Assembly: GCA_944389195.1 (NCBI GenBank)
Contig: CALXLM010000015.1
Coordinates: 1-47,144, forward strand
Direction of reading: 5' to 3'
Source of the DNA: an uncultured Opitutales bacterium
GTDB taxonomy: Bacteria > Verrucomicrobiota > Verrucomicrobiia > Opitutales > Intestinicryptomonadaceae
DNA: 47,144 nt
Shown here: in pieces, positions 33,284 through 43,202 of the stretch
Layout: the number at the start of each line of letters is the position of its first letter
Position numbering within the stretch: the first letter of the stretch is position 1
Translations under genes and position numbers: made by a program
The notes under the pieces: generated by a model
Told to the model about the DNA's origin: nothing
Seen by the model: the letters and a program-made list of their open reading frames with translations, nothing else
The model's database searches: none

Positions 33284-34332
33284 CAGCGACGCAAAATTCT
33301 CGCGAACTTTTCCGCAGCGCCTTCGACGGAGGGAACTCCGGCCGTCCGCCGCTTTGGATGATGAGGCAAGCCGGAAGGTACCTTCCGGAATACAGAAGCC
33401 TTAAGGATAAATTTGGTTTTCTCGGAATCGTGAAAAACCCGGAGATCGCCGTGGAGGCCGCCCTTCAGCCCATGAGGCGTTTCGGCTTCGACTGCGCCAT
33501 AATTTTTTCCGACATACTGGTCGTGCCGGAAGCGCTCGGATTCCCCTATAAATTCAAAGACGCCGGCGGCATATTTCTCGAAAGAAGGGTGGAAAGCATG
33601 GGCGATGTCGAAAGATTGCGCGGAAATATCGGGGCCCTGCGGGAACGCCTTTCCTATGTTTCCGAAAACGCCAGGCTGCTAAGGCGCGAACTTCCCGAAA
33701 AGGCGGTATTGGGGTTTTGCGGCTCCCCCTTTACTCTTGCGGCCTACATGGTCGAGGGGGAAGGCTCAAAGGGCTTTCCGCGCTTTGCCGAATTTGCAAA
33801 AAGAGCCCCCCTCGCCTTCGGGGCGATGCTCGACGCACTTTCGGAGGCATTGTCCGACTACCTGAACATGCAGCTCGAATGCGGCTTGGACGGCGTTCAA
33901 ATTTTCGACTCCCACGCCGCGCTTGCCCCCGAAGGCTCCTATTTCGAACTTTCGGGTTCGCGCATAAAAAGCGTCATTGAATCCCTGCATGGGGACGCCC
34001 GCACGATACTTTTCGCCCCGCAGATGTCAGAAAGATTCGGGGAATTGTCGAAGTCCGGCGCCGGCGCGTATTCAGTTGACTCTTCAGTTCCGCTGTCGAA
34101 ACTGGCGCGGTTCGGCGGGGTTAGGCGCTGCCTTCAGGGAAACCTTCCGCCCGAAACGCTGTCGGAGGCTACACCCGAAGAAACGGCGGAGCTTTCGAAA
34201 AAAATAGTCGAAGACATGCTGCCGTTCGGAAGCCATATTTTCAACCTCGGGCACGGCATACGCCCCGACGCAAAAATCGAAAACGTTGAGGCCATGTGCG
34301 AAGCCATAAGGAGTTTTAAAACCCGCCGATGA
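33280..34332 (+). CDS. hemE: Uroporphyrinogen decarboxylase
   Basis: 350 residues, full length. It removes the four acetate carboxyls of uroporphyrinogen III to give coproporphyrinogen III in the cytoplasm. Signatures are PPLWMMRQAGRYLPEYR (19-35), the active-site Asp region IIFSDILVVPEALG (75-88), FCGSPFTLAAYM and the C-terminal FNLGHGIRPDA. It overlaps murJ by 4 nt and hemN by 4 nt. The three are probably one message with sixA. The packing of heme genes behind a cell-wall flippase is an operon arrangement rather than a pathway link. Confidence 0.97.
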   Translation: MTATQNSRELFRSAFDGGNSGRPPLWMMRQAGRYLPEYRSLKDKFGFLGIVKNPEIAVEAALQPMRRFGFDCAIIFSDILVVPEALGFPYKFKDAGGIFLERRVESMGDVERLRGNIGALRERLSYVSENARLLRRELPEKAVLGFCGSPFTLAAYMVEGEGSKGFPRFAEFAKRAPLAFGAMLDALSEALSDYLNMQLECGLDGVQIFDSHAALAPEGSYFELSGSRIKSVIESLHGDARTILFAPQMSERFGELSKSGAGAYSVDSSVPLSKLARFGGVRRCLQGNLPPETLSEATPEETAELSKKIVEDMLPFGSHIFNLGHGIRPDAKIENVEAMCEAIRSFKTRR

Positions 34333-35669
34333 AAGACATCAAGGAACTAATAGCAAAATACGAAACCCCCGGGCCGCGCTACACATCGTATCCGACGGCG
34401 CCGCATTTCTCTCCCGACACCGACAAGGAGCGCCTCAAAAGCCTGGCTCTCTCCAGTTCCGCGCCGATGTCGCTTTACATACACGTGCCCTTTTGCCGCG
34501 ACCTATGCTGGTTTTGCGGCTGCACGTCGAGCGTATGCCGCGACCAAAGCAAGGCCGACGAATATGTGGGCCTTCTCGACAGCGAACTTCTTCTGTGGTG
34601 CTCCGAAGGAATGCAAAGGCGCCAGCTGCGCCAAATACACATAGGCGGCGGAACGCCCAATTTTCTTTCGGCCGAACAGACGGAAAGGCTTGGCGAAATT
34701 ATACGCAGGCATTTTTCCATATCCCCTGACTGCGAGTTTTCGGTAGAATTCGACCCCAGGACCCTAAGCGAGGAGAAGGTCAAGGCTTTTGCAAAAATAG
34801 GTGTAAACCGCGCGTCGATAGGCGTGCAGGACACAAATCCCGAAGTACAAAAGGCGGTAAACAGAATACAGCCCCAGGAAAAAAACGAAGCCGCCGCCGC
34901 ATGGCTGCGCGCGGCGGGGATAAGAGAGATAAACATAGACCTTATTTACGGGCTTCCGCTTCAAAGCGCGCGCTCCTTTGCAAAAACCCTCGAAGACGCC
35001 GAAAAACTCGCGCCCACAAGGGTCGCCCTATTCGGGTACGCCCATGTGCCGTGGATGAAACCCACCCAAAAAAACCTCGAAAAGCACCCTCTGCCGGCCC
35101 CGGACGAAAAGGTCGAAATCTTCCTTTCCGCGAAGGAATTTTTCGAAAAAAACGGCTACGAGTACATAGGCTTGGACCATTTTGCAAAACCTTCAGACGC
35201 CCTCATAGCCGCGAGGAAAAACGGCACGCTCCACAGAAATTTCCAGGGCTACACAACGCACGCCGGCCTGGATAATTTCGCCGTCGGGCTTACGTCCATA
35301 TCGGAGACGAAAACATCGTACCGGCAGAATTTCAAATCGATGGAAAGCTATAAAAGCCTCATACTTTCCGGAACAATCCCGATAGAGCGCGGAATCATTT
35401 TAAACGGAGACGACATTCTCAGGCGCGGAATAATTATGGATATCATGTGCTCCTTGAGGGTGCGATACTCCGATTACGGCGTGGATTTTAAAAGCGTGTT
35501 TGCAAAACCCCTCGCACTGCTCGAAAAAATGCGAGAAGACGGCCTTGTGGAAATCTTCGACGACCGCTTTGAAGTGACGAACCTCGGCAGGCTTTTTCTG
35601 AGGAACATCGCCATGCTTTTCGACGGGCGCCTATCCGGCGGAGGCCATAGATATTCCAAAACCATATAG
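34329..35669 (+). CDS. hemN: Oxygen-independent coproporphyrinogen III dehydrogenase
   Basis: 446 residues. This radical-SAM enzyme converts coproporphyrinogen III to protoporphyrinogen IX without oxygen. The cluster motif is CRDLCWFCGC (Cys56, 60, 63 and 65), the HemN-type CxxxCxxCxC, distinguishing it from HemW-like proteins. IHIGGGTPNFLS, EFDPRTL, INIDLIYGLP and a C-terminal HemN region (DDILRRGIIMDIMCSL) follow. The next step after hemE in the same pathway is thus encoded by the overlapping downstream gene. Use of the oxygen-independent form suits an anaerobic or microaerobic organism. Confidence 0.96.
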   Translation: MKDIKELIAKYETPGPRYTSYPTAPHFSPDTDKERLKSLALSSSAPMSLYIHVPFCRDLCWFCGCTSSVCRDQSKADEYVGLLDSELLLWCSEGMQRRQLRQIHIGGGTPNFLSAEQTERLGEIIRRHFSISPDCEFSVEFDPRTLSEEKVKAFAKIGVNRASIGVQDTNPEVQKAVNRIQPQEKNEAAAAWLRAAGIREINIDLIYGLPLQSARSFAKTLEDAEKLAPTRVALFGYAHVPWMKPTQKNLEKHPLPAPDEKVEIFLSAKEFFEKNGYEYIGLDHFAKPSDALIAARKNGTLHRNFQGYTTHAGLDNFAVGLTSISETKTSYRQNFKSMESYKSLILSGTIPIERGIILNGDDILRRGIIMDIMCSLRVRYSDYGVDFKSVFAKPLALLEKMREDGLVEIFDDRFEVTNLGRLFLRNIAMLFDGRLSGGGHRYSKTI

Positions 35670-35673
35670 CCCA

Positions 35674-36177
35674 ATGATGAGACTGTTTTTACTTAGGCAC
35701 GCAAAGGCGCGCGACACTTGGCCCGACGCCGAGCGCGAGCTTTCCGAATCGGGAGTGGAGCAAATAAAAAAGCTTGCGGGCGTCGTAGAAAGGGAGCGCT
35801 TTTGCAATGTCGTCCAAATATGGCACAGCCCATATCTGCGCGCCGAACAGACCGCGCGCATGTTTAAAGATATCCTTTCAATCGGCGCGCCGCTCGTTTC
35901 CACCCCGACAATAACGCCAGAAGACAACCCCTACGAGACTGCCCGCATGATAGCATCGCTCGCCTGCTTCGACAAAGACCTAATGATTGTGTCCCACAAC
36001 CCGTTTCTCGAAAACCTCTCCGACATACTCATGTCGGGAAAGACACTCGGAGGAAGGACCGTCTTCAACAAGTGCTCGCTCGCATCGTTCACTCTCGAAG
36101 ACCCGCCGGCGCACGGAAGGGAATACGGCTTATGGTCGATAGATTTTCTCATATCGCCGAAAATCATAGCAGGTTAG
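35674..36177 (+). CDS. sixA: SixA-like phosphohistidine phosphatase
   Basis: 167 residues of the histidine-phosphatase superfamily. The catalytic motif LLRHAKARD (6-14) carries the phospho-accepting His9. The second conserved His is in IVSHNPFLENL, and WHSPYLRAEQTARM matches the SixA pattern. SixA removes phosphate from histidine phosphotransfer domains. It starts 4 nt after hemN and ends the run murJ-hemE-hemN-sixA. A regulatory target is not identifiable; the nearby NtrC-type regulator lacks a phosphotransfer domain. Confidence 0.85.
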   Translation: MMRLFLLRHAKARDTWPDAERELSESGVEQIKKLAGVVERERFCNVVQIWHSPYLRAEQTARMFKDILSIGAPLVSTPTITPEDNPYETARMIASLACFDKDLMIVSHNPFLENLSDILMSGKTLGGRTVFNKCSLASFTLEDPPAHGREYGLWSIDFLISPKIIAG

Positions 36178-36262
36178 GCAAAGGCCGCCCGCGCTTTCGG
36201 TTTCAAACGCCGAATTTTAACGCATAAGTTCGCCAATTACCGCGCAAAAACCGCAAAGTAGT

Positions 36263-37240
36263 TTAATGTTGCGCCGGTATTCTTGCGGTCAGCAGCAACG
36301 GGAAATGGTCCGACAGCCACACACCATCGATGTTTTCCGCAAAAACTGCAAATTTTTTTATCTCCACAGATTTTGAAACGAAAACCCAGTCAATCCATGA
36401 CATCCGTTTACCCGTATATCCGTAATTGTCAGTGAAGTCCGGACCGTACGGGGGTGTTTTGCATATTTGGCGGGCGTCCACCATAAAACCAGACGACTTT
36501 ATTTCGCGTATGGCCCTGCTTGAAGGGTCGGAATTGAGGTCTCCCGACGCAAAAAACGGAGACTCTCCGGCGATTTTGGCGACTTTTTTTACCAGCAGCT
36601 TTGCCGACTCCCACCTCACATTTTCTCCTATGTGGTGGAAATGCATGTTGAAATAGAAGAATACGGCGCCGGTTTTCCTATCGAGAAATTTTCCCCAGTT
36701 GCAGTTTCGCGCATATTTTGCGCCCCAGCCGAGAGACTCCTTTTCGGGAGTGTCGGAAAACCAAAACGTGCCGGAGTCGAGAAGTTTCAGCCTGCTTTTT
36801 TTGTAAAAAATAACATTGTTGTGGTTTCGAATTCCCGCAGCCTCCCTCGACGGCATCGAAGGAACTCCGAATATCCCGTATTCCGACATGTCGCGCATGC
36901 CGTCAATCTGGTTTTTATACAATTCCTGCGAACCGCAAATATCGACGCTATGGTATCTCAGGAAATTTTTTATGAGCGGCATGCGCTTGTCCCACGTCTG
37001 CGTGCCGTCGCGGACTTCCACGGCCTTCCCGCCGGAGTCCATCTTTCTTTCCACATGCCCGTCGTTCTTCATGTCGAAACGCATGTTAAACTGGCAAACT
37101 ACCAAGTCGGCGTCAGCGTTTCCCGCATCGGTGGCGCTTTCAACGCAACATGAACACGAAAAAACCGCGAAACAAACGCCTGCGGCGCAATATAACTTAT
37201 GCCATGAAAAAACGAAATACTTTGAAAAAAACGCTTCCAC
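36263..37240 (-). CDS. Exported endonuclease/exonuclease/phosphatase-fold protein
   Basis: 325 residues from a GTG at 37240, with an N-terminal hydrophobic segment and cysteines (FAVFSCSCC) that could be a signal or lipoprotein anchor. The EEP fold is clear: VCQFNMRFD (metal-site Asn), DICGSQE (Glu ligand), ASGDLNSDPSS (Asp and Asn), SWIDWVFVS and the catalytic His in WLSDHFPLLLTA. The fold covers nucleases, phosphoinositide phosphatases and sphingomyelinases; export suggests DNA, phosphodiester or lipid breakdown, not decided here. The gene is separated from the RND operon by that operon's terminator. A -10-like TATTTT lies 12 nt before the start, but with a poor -35. Confidence 0.82.
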   Translation of the reverse strand: MEAFFSKYFVFSWHKLYCAAGVCFAVFSCSCCVESATDAGNADADLVVCQFNMRFDMKNDGHVERKMDSGGKAVEVRDGTQTWDKRMPLIKNFLRYHSVDICGSQELYKNQIDGMRDMSEYGIFGVPSMPSREAAGIRNHNNVIFYKKSRLKLLDSGTFWFSDTPEKESLGWGAKYARNCNWGKFLDRKTGAVFFYFNMHFHHIGENVRWESAKLLVKKVAKIAGESPFFASGDLNSDPSSRAIREIKSSGFMVDARQICKTPPYGPDFTDNYGYTGKRMSWIDWVFVSKSVEIKKFAVFAENIDGVWLSDHFPLLLTARIPAQH

Positions 37241-37280
37241 GAATTCCGTCTAAAATATTTTTTTACGCCGCCGGTCAAAC

Positions 37281-37315
37281 AAAAAAATAAACGCGGAGCC
37301 CTTCGGGTTCCGCGT
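37281..37315 (-). terminator. Terminator of the RND efflux operon
   Basis: On the minus strand ACGCGGAACCC pairs with GGGCTCCGCGT around a GAA loop (one G-T pair; positions 37291-37315), followed by TTATTTTTTT. It is about 28 nt past the stop of the outer-membrane factor gene. Confidence 0.88.
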
Positions 37316-37342
37316 CGCATATCGGATTTCGCGGCAAAAGCG

Positions 37343-38842
37343 TCAGTTTTCCACCGAGCCGAAATCTTTGCCCGCCTCGTACATGCCGGGCTTTATGCCG
37401 CTTCTTTTCTGCATTTCCTCCTCGTCGAGTTCCCAACCGCCGCCTATTGCGGCGATAAAATCGACGCACGCCCTGAACCTGTCGCCCCTCAAGCTTATCT
37501 GCGCGCGCTCGTTGATAAGCGCCAGGCGCGAGGCGTCGCTCACGGAAAAATAATCCACAAACCCGAGGTCATACTGCTTTCGGGTAAGCTCGTAAACGTT
37601 TTTCGACGCCTTTGTGACGTCGGCGCGCTTCGCATATTCGTCCTTAAGAAGGTTGATGGACGACATCGCGTTTTCGACTTCGCCTATCGCCGCAAGCACC
37701 GTCGCCTTGTAGTTCTCAAGTGTTTCCTTGTGCGCCGCAAGCGCGACCTGCTTTTGGGCGTAAATGCGCCCGGCTTGGAAAATCGGTATGTAAATCTGCG
37801 GACTTACGCCCCACGCAAAACTGCTCGAATTGATCAGCTTGTCGATTTTATTGGCAGACAGGTCTGTATTTGCGGATATTGATATAGTCGGGAAGAATCC
37901 GGCCTGCGCGGCGCCGATTCTGGCGTTTGCGGCGTAAACTTCGCGCTCGGCGGCGGCAATGTCAGGACGGCGCTCAAGAAGCTGCGACGGCACCGCCTCG
38001 GGAAGCTTGGGCAAAACGTTGCCAAGAGGGGCGTCGTCGAGGACGAGTTTCGAAGGCGTAGTCCCCAAAAGTATGGCGATGTTGTTGCGCGCCAAGGCTA
38101 TCGACCTTTTGACGGCAGACAGCTGGGCTGCTGCTTCGGCTTCCTGCTCTATGGCCCTCTGCAAGTCGAGATCGCTCGCGAAGTCGAGTTTTACGCGGTT
38201 TTCTATGAGTTCGGTCTGCTCCTTGCGGACTTTCAACGTGCGCACGAGAAGATCAACCTCGGAATAATACTGCCTTATGGAAAAATACGTTCTGGCAATT
38301 TGGGCCTGCATTGAAAGCATGAGGCTGTTATATGCGTCGAGCGTAGCCTGGGCAGTCGCCACGTCGGATTCGATAATGCTCATAACCCTTCCGAAAAGGT
38401 CGAGGTCCCACGTCATTCCGAAGCCTGTGGTCCATTTGTCATACTGGGGATAAGTGAGCGTGTCGTTTCTGGAACTCGCCACGCGGGTGAACGACGCGTT
38501 TCCGTTCATCTGCGGATAGAGCTGAGACTCGTCCATGCGGGCGTTCTGCCTCGCCTGCTCAACCCTGTAAAACGCAGCCGCAAGAGTCGGGTTGTTCTTC
38601 TTGCACTGTTCCAAAAGCGAATCGAGGACGGGGTCGTTAAAGACCTTCCACCAGTTTCCCTTCGGAAGCGATTCGAGGGGAGTTGCCTCCTTCCACAAAC
38701 CGTCGTCCCTGAAAAAGTGCTTTTCGCTCAAATCCTCCTTCGCGATTTCCGCCGTCGGCGGAACGTAGTCGGGACCGACCATGCATCCCCCCAACGCGAG
38801 CGCCGAAACTGCAAAAATAAAATTTCCTATTCCGTTTTTCAT
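37343..38842 (-). CDS. NodT-family RND outer-membrane efflux lipoprotein
   Basis: 499 residues. The lipobox is LGGC (Cys20) followed by MVGPDYVPP, the standard start of NodT/OprM proteins. Two TolC-type repeats follow, with long helices (YRVEQARQNARMDESQLYPQMNG and YAANARIGAAQAGFFPTISISAN) and the NIAILLG-TPS hinge typical of the family. It forms the trimeric outer-membrane channel for the RND pump. Its start is 1 nt after the pump gene's stop, so the two are coupled. The C-terminus is short and acidic. Confidence 0.95.
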   Translation of the reverse strand: MKNGIGNFIFAVSALALGGCMVGPDYVPPTAEIAKEDLSEKHFFRDDGLWKEATPLESLPKGNWWKVFNDPVLDSLLEQCKKNNPTLAAAFYRVEQARQNARMDESQLYPQMNGNASFTRVASSRNDTLTYPQYDKWTTGFGMTWDLDLFGRVMSIIESDVATAQATLDAYNSLMLSMQAQIARTYFSIRQYYSEVDLLVRTLKVRKEQTELIENRVKLDFASDLDLQRAIEQEAEAAAQLSAVKRSIALARNNIAILLGTTPSKLVLDDAPLGNVLPKLPEAVPSQLLERRPDIAAAEREVYAANARIGAAQAGFFPTISISANTDLSANKIDKLINSSSFAWGVSPQIYIPIFQAGRIYAQKQVALAAHKETLENYKATVLAAIGEVENAMSSINLLKDEYAKRADVTKASKNVYELTRKQYDLGFVDYFSVSDASRLALINERAQISLRGDRFRACVDFIAAIGGGWELDEEEMQKRSGIKPGMYEAGKDFGSVEN

Positions 38843-38843
38843 A

Positions 38844-41800
38844 TTATGCCTGTTTTTTGGAATATCTTTTACGTATCAGATAGAAGAACACCGGAGTGAA
38901 AACCAAGCCGAAGACCGTCACGCCAAGCATGCCGAAAAACACCGACGTTCCGAGCGCCTGGCGGAGCTCCGATCCCGAACCCTGCGCGAACGCGAGCGGG
39001 ACAACGCCCAAAATAAACGCAAAAGAAGTCATCAATATCGGCCTCAGCCTGTTTCTCGAGGCCATGCTCACGGCGTGGACAATCTCCTCGCCCTTTTCCT
39101 GGCGCTGTTTTGCAAATTCGACTATAAGAATCGCGTTTTTGCACGCCAAACCTATGAGCACGACAAAACCTATCTGCGTCATAATATTGTTGTCCATTCC
39201 CCTCAACTGAACTCCCGATATCGCGAACAAAAGAACGAGCGGGACTACAAGTATGACGGCTAACGGCAAGCTCCAACTTTCGTAGAGGGCCGACAAAAGC
39301 AGAAATACGAACACCACGCATATCGCAAATATTATTATGGCCGTGTTGCCCACGCGCTTTTCCTGAAACGCCAAATCGGTCCAGTCTATGCCCATGCCGG
39401 CGGGGAGCACTTCGTCGGCCACCTGCTCTATCGCCGCCATCGCCTGCCCGGTGCTGTATCCCGGAGCCACGTTGCCCATAATCTCGGCCGCCGGATACAA
39501 GTTGTACCTACCCACGCGGTCGGGACCTATCGTGCGCGAAATTTTGGCGACGGAACCGAGCGGGACATTCACGCCGCGCACGTTCGGCACCTTCATGTTG
39601 TAAATGTCGGTAATATCGGTTCTCTGTGACCCTTCGGCCTGGGCCATAACCCTGTAAACGCGGTTGAGAATATTGAAGTCGTTGACATACACAGAACCCA
39701 TGTTGAACTGCATCGTATTGAAAATCGACGATATCGGCACGTTGAGTTTCTGCGCCCTTTCGCGGTCAATGTCTATATAAAGCTGCGGAGACGATATGCG
39801 GTACGTGGTAAACGCCAAAGACACTTCAGGGCGCTCCATAGCCTTCATTCCTATGAGCCGGGTGTATTTCTCGACCGCGGAAATGCCGAGCCCCACCTTG
39901 TCTTGAACCATGGCCTTGTAGTCTCCCCCCGCCCCGATTCCGTTGACGGCCGGCGGAGTCAGGACAAACGTCGATGCTTCAGGCACCTGTTTTTGCAAAA
40001 TGTCCGAAACCCTTGCTATGATTCTGTCGAGGGTAATTCCCTGCTTTATCCTCGAGTTCTTGGGCGTCAGCTTGACGAATATCGCGCCAGCGTTCGACGA
40101 CTTCGAAAAACTCGCTCCGTTTAAGCCCGCAACGCACATGAAATCCTGTACGCCGTCCACCTTCTGGATAAGTTTCTGGATCTTTTTCAAGACGTTTTCG
40201 GTGTGCACAAGCGACATGCCGTCGGGCAGCTGCACCGTCACGAAAATATACCCTGTGTCCTGTTTGGGAATAAATCCGCGCGGGGTGTTTTCAAAAAGAT
40301 AGCCCGTAAACACTAGCAACCCGCCATACACGACAAGAAACAAGAACGACAGCCTCACTATGCGCGCCACAAACGCCCCGTACTTGTCGGCCACCCATTC
40401 AAAAGCGACGTTAAAACCGCGGAAAAACCATCCGAACATTCCGTTCCAAATGCGGGTGAAAAAATCGGGCTTGTCATGGTGGCGCATCATTATCGCGCAC
40501 AGGGCCGGCGAAAGCGTCAGCGAAACCACTCCGGACAATATCGTTGAAACGGCTATCGTCAGCGCGAACTGCCGGTAGAACTGCCCCGATATGCCCTCTA
40601 TGAACGCCGTCGGGATAAACACGCTGGCAAGCACCAGCACTATCGCGATGAGGGCGCCTTGCACCTGTGTCATAGCCTTTTTTGTGGCCTCTTTGGCCTC
40701 GAGGCCCTCGCGCATGTTTCTCTCCACGTTTTCCACCACGACGATTGCGTCGTCAACAACTATGCCGATTGCCAAAACCAAACCGAACAGCGAAAGGTTG
40801 TTGATCGAAAACCCGAAAAGATACATGAAAAAGAAGGTTCCTATAAGCGAAACCGGTATCGCAAACAGCGGGATTATCGCAGCCCTCCAATTCTGCAGGA
40901 ACAGCATCATGACGAATACCACGAGCAATACGGCCTCGAATATCGTATGATAAACCGCCGAAACGGAAGAACGGATATATTCGGTGTTGTCGAGGGTCAC
41001 CTTGTAGTCGACACCCGCCGGGAAGTCCTTTTTCATCTCCTCAAGGGCCTTGTAGATATTGTCCACAGTCTGTATGCCGTTGCTGCCAGGCAGCTGATAA
41101 ATGCCCATGCCGACGCAAGGCATGCCGTTCATGTACGACTCGTCGCTGTAAGTATATGAACCCAGCTCTATGCGCGCCACATCCTTTAGCAGAACCGTCT
41201 TGCCGTCCGGAGTGTATTTGATTATTATGTTCTCGAACTCCTCGGGAGAAGAAAGGCGCCCCTGCGTATTGATGATAAGCTCGTGCGCGACGTCGGGATT
41301 GGCGAGCGGCGGCTGGTTGAGCTTTCCTGCCGCGACCTGCTTATTCTGTTCGCGCAAGGCGTCCACAACCTGCGAGGCGTTCATGTTAAAGTGGGAAAGC
41401 CTGTCCGTATTGAGCCATACGCGCATGCTGTATTCGCGCGATCCGAAAACGTTTACGTCGCTGACGCCGTATATGCGCGACAACCTGTCTATCATTTGCG
41501 TTATCGCGTAGTTTGTAAGGTACAGCTTGTCGCGACTGCCGTCGGGCGAATAAAGATTGGCGACCACAAGCATGTCGGGAGACTTCTTCTTGACTACGAC
41601 CCCTATGTTGCGCACGTCCTCCGGAAGGCGGGGGGTAGCCATCGACACGCGGTTTTGAACGAGAACCTGCGCGGTGTCGATGTTTGTTCCAAGGTCGAAG
41701 GTCACGGTAATGGTGATGGAACCGTCGGCGTTGCACTGGCTCGACATGTAAAGCATGTTTTCTACGCCGTTTATTTCCTGCTCCAGCGGAGCCACGACCG

Positions 41801-41984
41801 TCTGCATGAGTATTTCAGGAGACGCCCCAGGGTAGCTTGTAGAAACTGAAATCTGGGGAGGAACGACGTCCGGATACTGCGTGACGGGCAGCCGGTAGTA
41901 GCCTACGAAGCCTATCAGCGTTATCAATATTGATATGACGGCCGCAAAAATGGGCCTGTCTATAAAGAAGTGTGAAAATTTCAT
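38844..41984 (-). CDS. RND (HAE-1 type) multidrug efflux pump
   Basis: 1046 residues, full length for AcrB-type pumps. Twelve membrane segments and two large periplasmic loops are present. Proton-relay residues are visible: the Asp pair in GIVVDDAIVVVENVER (near 404-408, TM4) and the Lys in GLACKNAILIVEFAKQ (near 945, TM10). Porter-domain motifs such as VTQYPDVVPPQISVSTSYPG (34 onward) are those of HAE-1 proteins, which export drugs, bile salts or lipids by proton exchange. It sits between its adaptor gene, 32 nt upstream, and its channel gene. The physiological substrate cannot be read from sequence. Confidence 0.96.
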   Translation of the reverse strand: MKFSHFFIDRPIFAAVISILITLIGFVGYYRLPVTQYPDVVPPQISVSTSYPGASPEILMQTVVAPLEQEINGVENMLYMSSQCNADGSITITVTFDLGTNIDTAQVLVQNRVSMATPRLPEDVRNIGVVVKKKSPDMLVVANLYSPDGSRDKLYLTNYAITQMIDRLSRIYGVSDVNVFGSREYSMRVWLNTDRLSHFNMNASQVVDALREQNKQVAAGKLNQPPLANPDVAHELIINTQGRLSSPEEFENIIIKYTPDGKTVLLKDVARIELGSYTYSDESYMNGMPCVGMGIYQLPGSNGIQTVDNIYKALEEMKKDFPAGVDYKVTLDNTEYIRSSVSAVYHTIFEAVLLVVFVMMLFLQNWRAAIIPLFAIPVSLIGTFFFMYLFGFSINNLSLFGLVLAIGIVVDDAIVVVENVERNMREGLEAKEATKKAMTQVQGALIAIVLVLASVFIPTAFIEGISGQFYRQFALTIAVSTILSGVVSLTLSPALCAIMMRHHDKPDFFTRIWNGMFGWFFRGFNVAFEWVADKYGAFVARIVRLSFLFLVVYGGLLVFTGYLFENTPRGFIPKQDTGYIFVTVQLPDGMSLVHTENVLKKIQKLIQKVDGVQDFMCVAGLNGASFSKSSNAGAIFVKLTPKNSRIKQGITLDRIIARVSDILQKQVPEASTFVLTPPAVNGIGAGGDYKAMVQDKVGLGISAVEKYTRLIGMKAMERPEVSLAFTTYRISSPQLYIDIDRERAQKLNVPISSIFNTMQFNMGSVYVNDFNILNRVYRVMAQAEGSQRTDITDIYNMKVPNVRGVNVPLGSVAKISRTIGPDRVGRYNLYPAAEIMGNVAPGYSTGQAMAAIEQVADEVLPAGMGIDWTDLAFQEKRVGNTAIIIFAICVVFVFLLLSALYESWSLPLAVILVVPLVLLFAISGVQLRGMDNNIMTQIGFVVLIGLACKNAILIVEFAKQRQEKGEEIVHAVSMASRNRLRPILMTSFAFILGVVPLAFAQGSGSELRQALGTSVFFGMLGVTVFGLVFTPVFFYLIRKRYSKKQA

Positions 41985-42016
41985 TTTTTATTTCCCCGTC
42001 CGCCGGAACAGACCGG

Positions 42017-43174
42017 CTATTTTTCCTCAAATTTAATCTCCGTCGGCGAAACCTTCGATCCAGGCGCCGCCCGCTGGAGGCCCACCGCAACGACCAAATC
42101 GTCGGGGGAAAGGCCGTCGTCTATCACGCGGTATTTCCCTATGAGCCTTCCGACTTTCACAGCGCGGTATTGCGCGACGTTGTCTTTGTCAACAACAACG
42201 ACATACCTGTTGACCAGGTCGGTGCCGATAACGTCCTCCGGAACCATCACTACCGGATGCGCCTTTTCGCCGAGAACGCTTATTTTTGCGAACATTCCCG
42301 GAGAGAGAACATGGTCGGAATTGTCGAAATCCGCGCGCATTGTAAGGCTCGAAGTCTCCACGCCTATGCGGTTGTCGAAATACGTCAGTTTGCCCTCGCG
42401 TGATATGGAACTGTCCAGAAGCGTTATTTTCACCTTTGGCCCCGTTTTCTTATCTACGTCTATTTCGTTGAAAAGCCCCGTGCTTTTATAGCGTATGTGG
42501 TCGCGCTCGCTGATTTCAAAATAAGCCTGAATGACATCGCTTTTCACAATCGTCGTCAAGAGCGTAGAATTCGCCGTGATGAGGTTTCCGACGTCAACCA
42601 AGACTTCCCCTACCTTCCCCGACATAGGTGCGTAAATATGCGTAAATTCGAGGTTCAACTCGGCGTCGCGAAGGCGCGCCTGCGCGTTAAGCAGCGCCGC
42701 CTCCGCGGACAAAAGCTCGCTGCCGCGCGTCTCGTAGGTCTCTTTTGAAATGGCTTTGGCCGCCAAAAGCTCCTTCGCGCGGTTCGCATTGCTTTTCGCC
42801 AGCTTTAACCGCGCCTCCACCTCTTTGACCTGCGCCTTGGCCGAAGCCAGCGCAGCCTCGTAGGGCCTCGGGTCTATCACAAACAAAAGTTCCCCCTCTT
42901 TTACAAGCTGCCCCTCGCTAAAGCACACCTTTTGCAGGTAGCCCCCAACGCGCGCCCTCAATTCTACAAATGCGTGCGCATCAAGCCTGGCAGTGTAGTC
43001 GTCCCAAAATTCCACTGTCTTGTGAATCGGCTTGGCCACTTTAACGGCGGGAACCTCCCGCACACCCGCCTGGCCGGACGCGTCCTTCTTACACCCCCCC
43101 ATAAACGCGGCAAAAGCAAAAAACAGCGCCGCCGCCAACTTAACATTATAGATACTTGTGTTTTTCATATTCAT
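42017..43174 (-). CDS. RND periplasmic adaptor (membrane fusion protein)
   Basis: 385 residues from the ATG at 43174 (a second ATG two codons later is equally possible; a start further upstream would overlap tetR). The lipoprotein signal ends in FMGGC. The adaptor domains are lipoyl halves (LRARVGGYLQKVCFSEGQLVKEGELLFVIDP, then YAPMSGKVGEVLVDVGN), a coiled-coil hairpin between them (LASAKAQVKEVEARLKLAKSNANRAKELL), a beta-barrel (RADFDNSDHVLSPGMFAKI) and a membrane-proximal end. It links the pump to the outer-membrane channel. Confidence 0.94.
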   Translation of the reverse strand: MNMKNTSIYNVKLAAALFFAFAAFMGGCKKDASGQAGVREVPAVKVAKPIHKTVEFWDDYTARLDAHAFVELRARVGGYLQKVCFSEGQLVKEGELLFVIDPRPYEAALASAKAQVKEVEARLKLAKSNANRAKELLAAKAISKETYETRGSELLSAEAALLNAQARLRDAELNLEFTHIYAPMSGKVGEVLVDVGNLITANSTLLTTIVKSDVIQAYFEISERDHIRYKSTGLFNEIDVDKKTGPKVKITLLDSSISREGKLTYFDNRIGVETSSLTMRADFDNSDHVLSPGMFAKISVLGEKAHPVVMVPEDVIGTDLVNRYVVVVDKDNVAQYRAVKVGRLIGKYRVIDDGLSPDDLVVAVGLQRAAPGSKVSPTEIKFEEK

Positions 43175-43202
43175 CTTATTGCAATTAAAAATCAAGTTTT
43201 GA

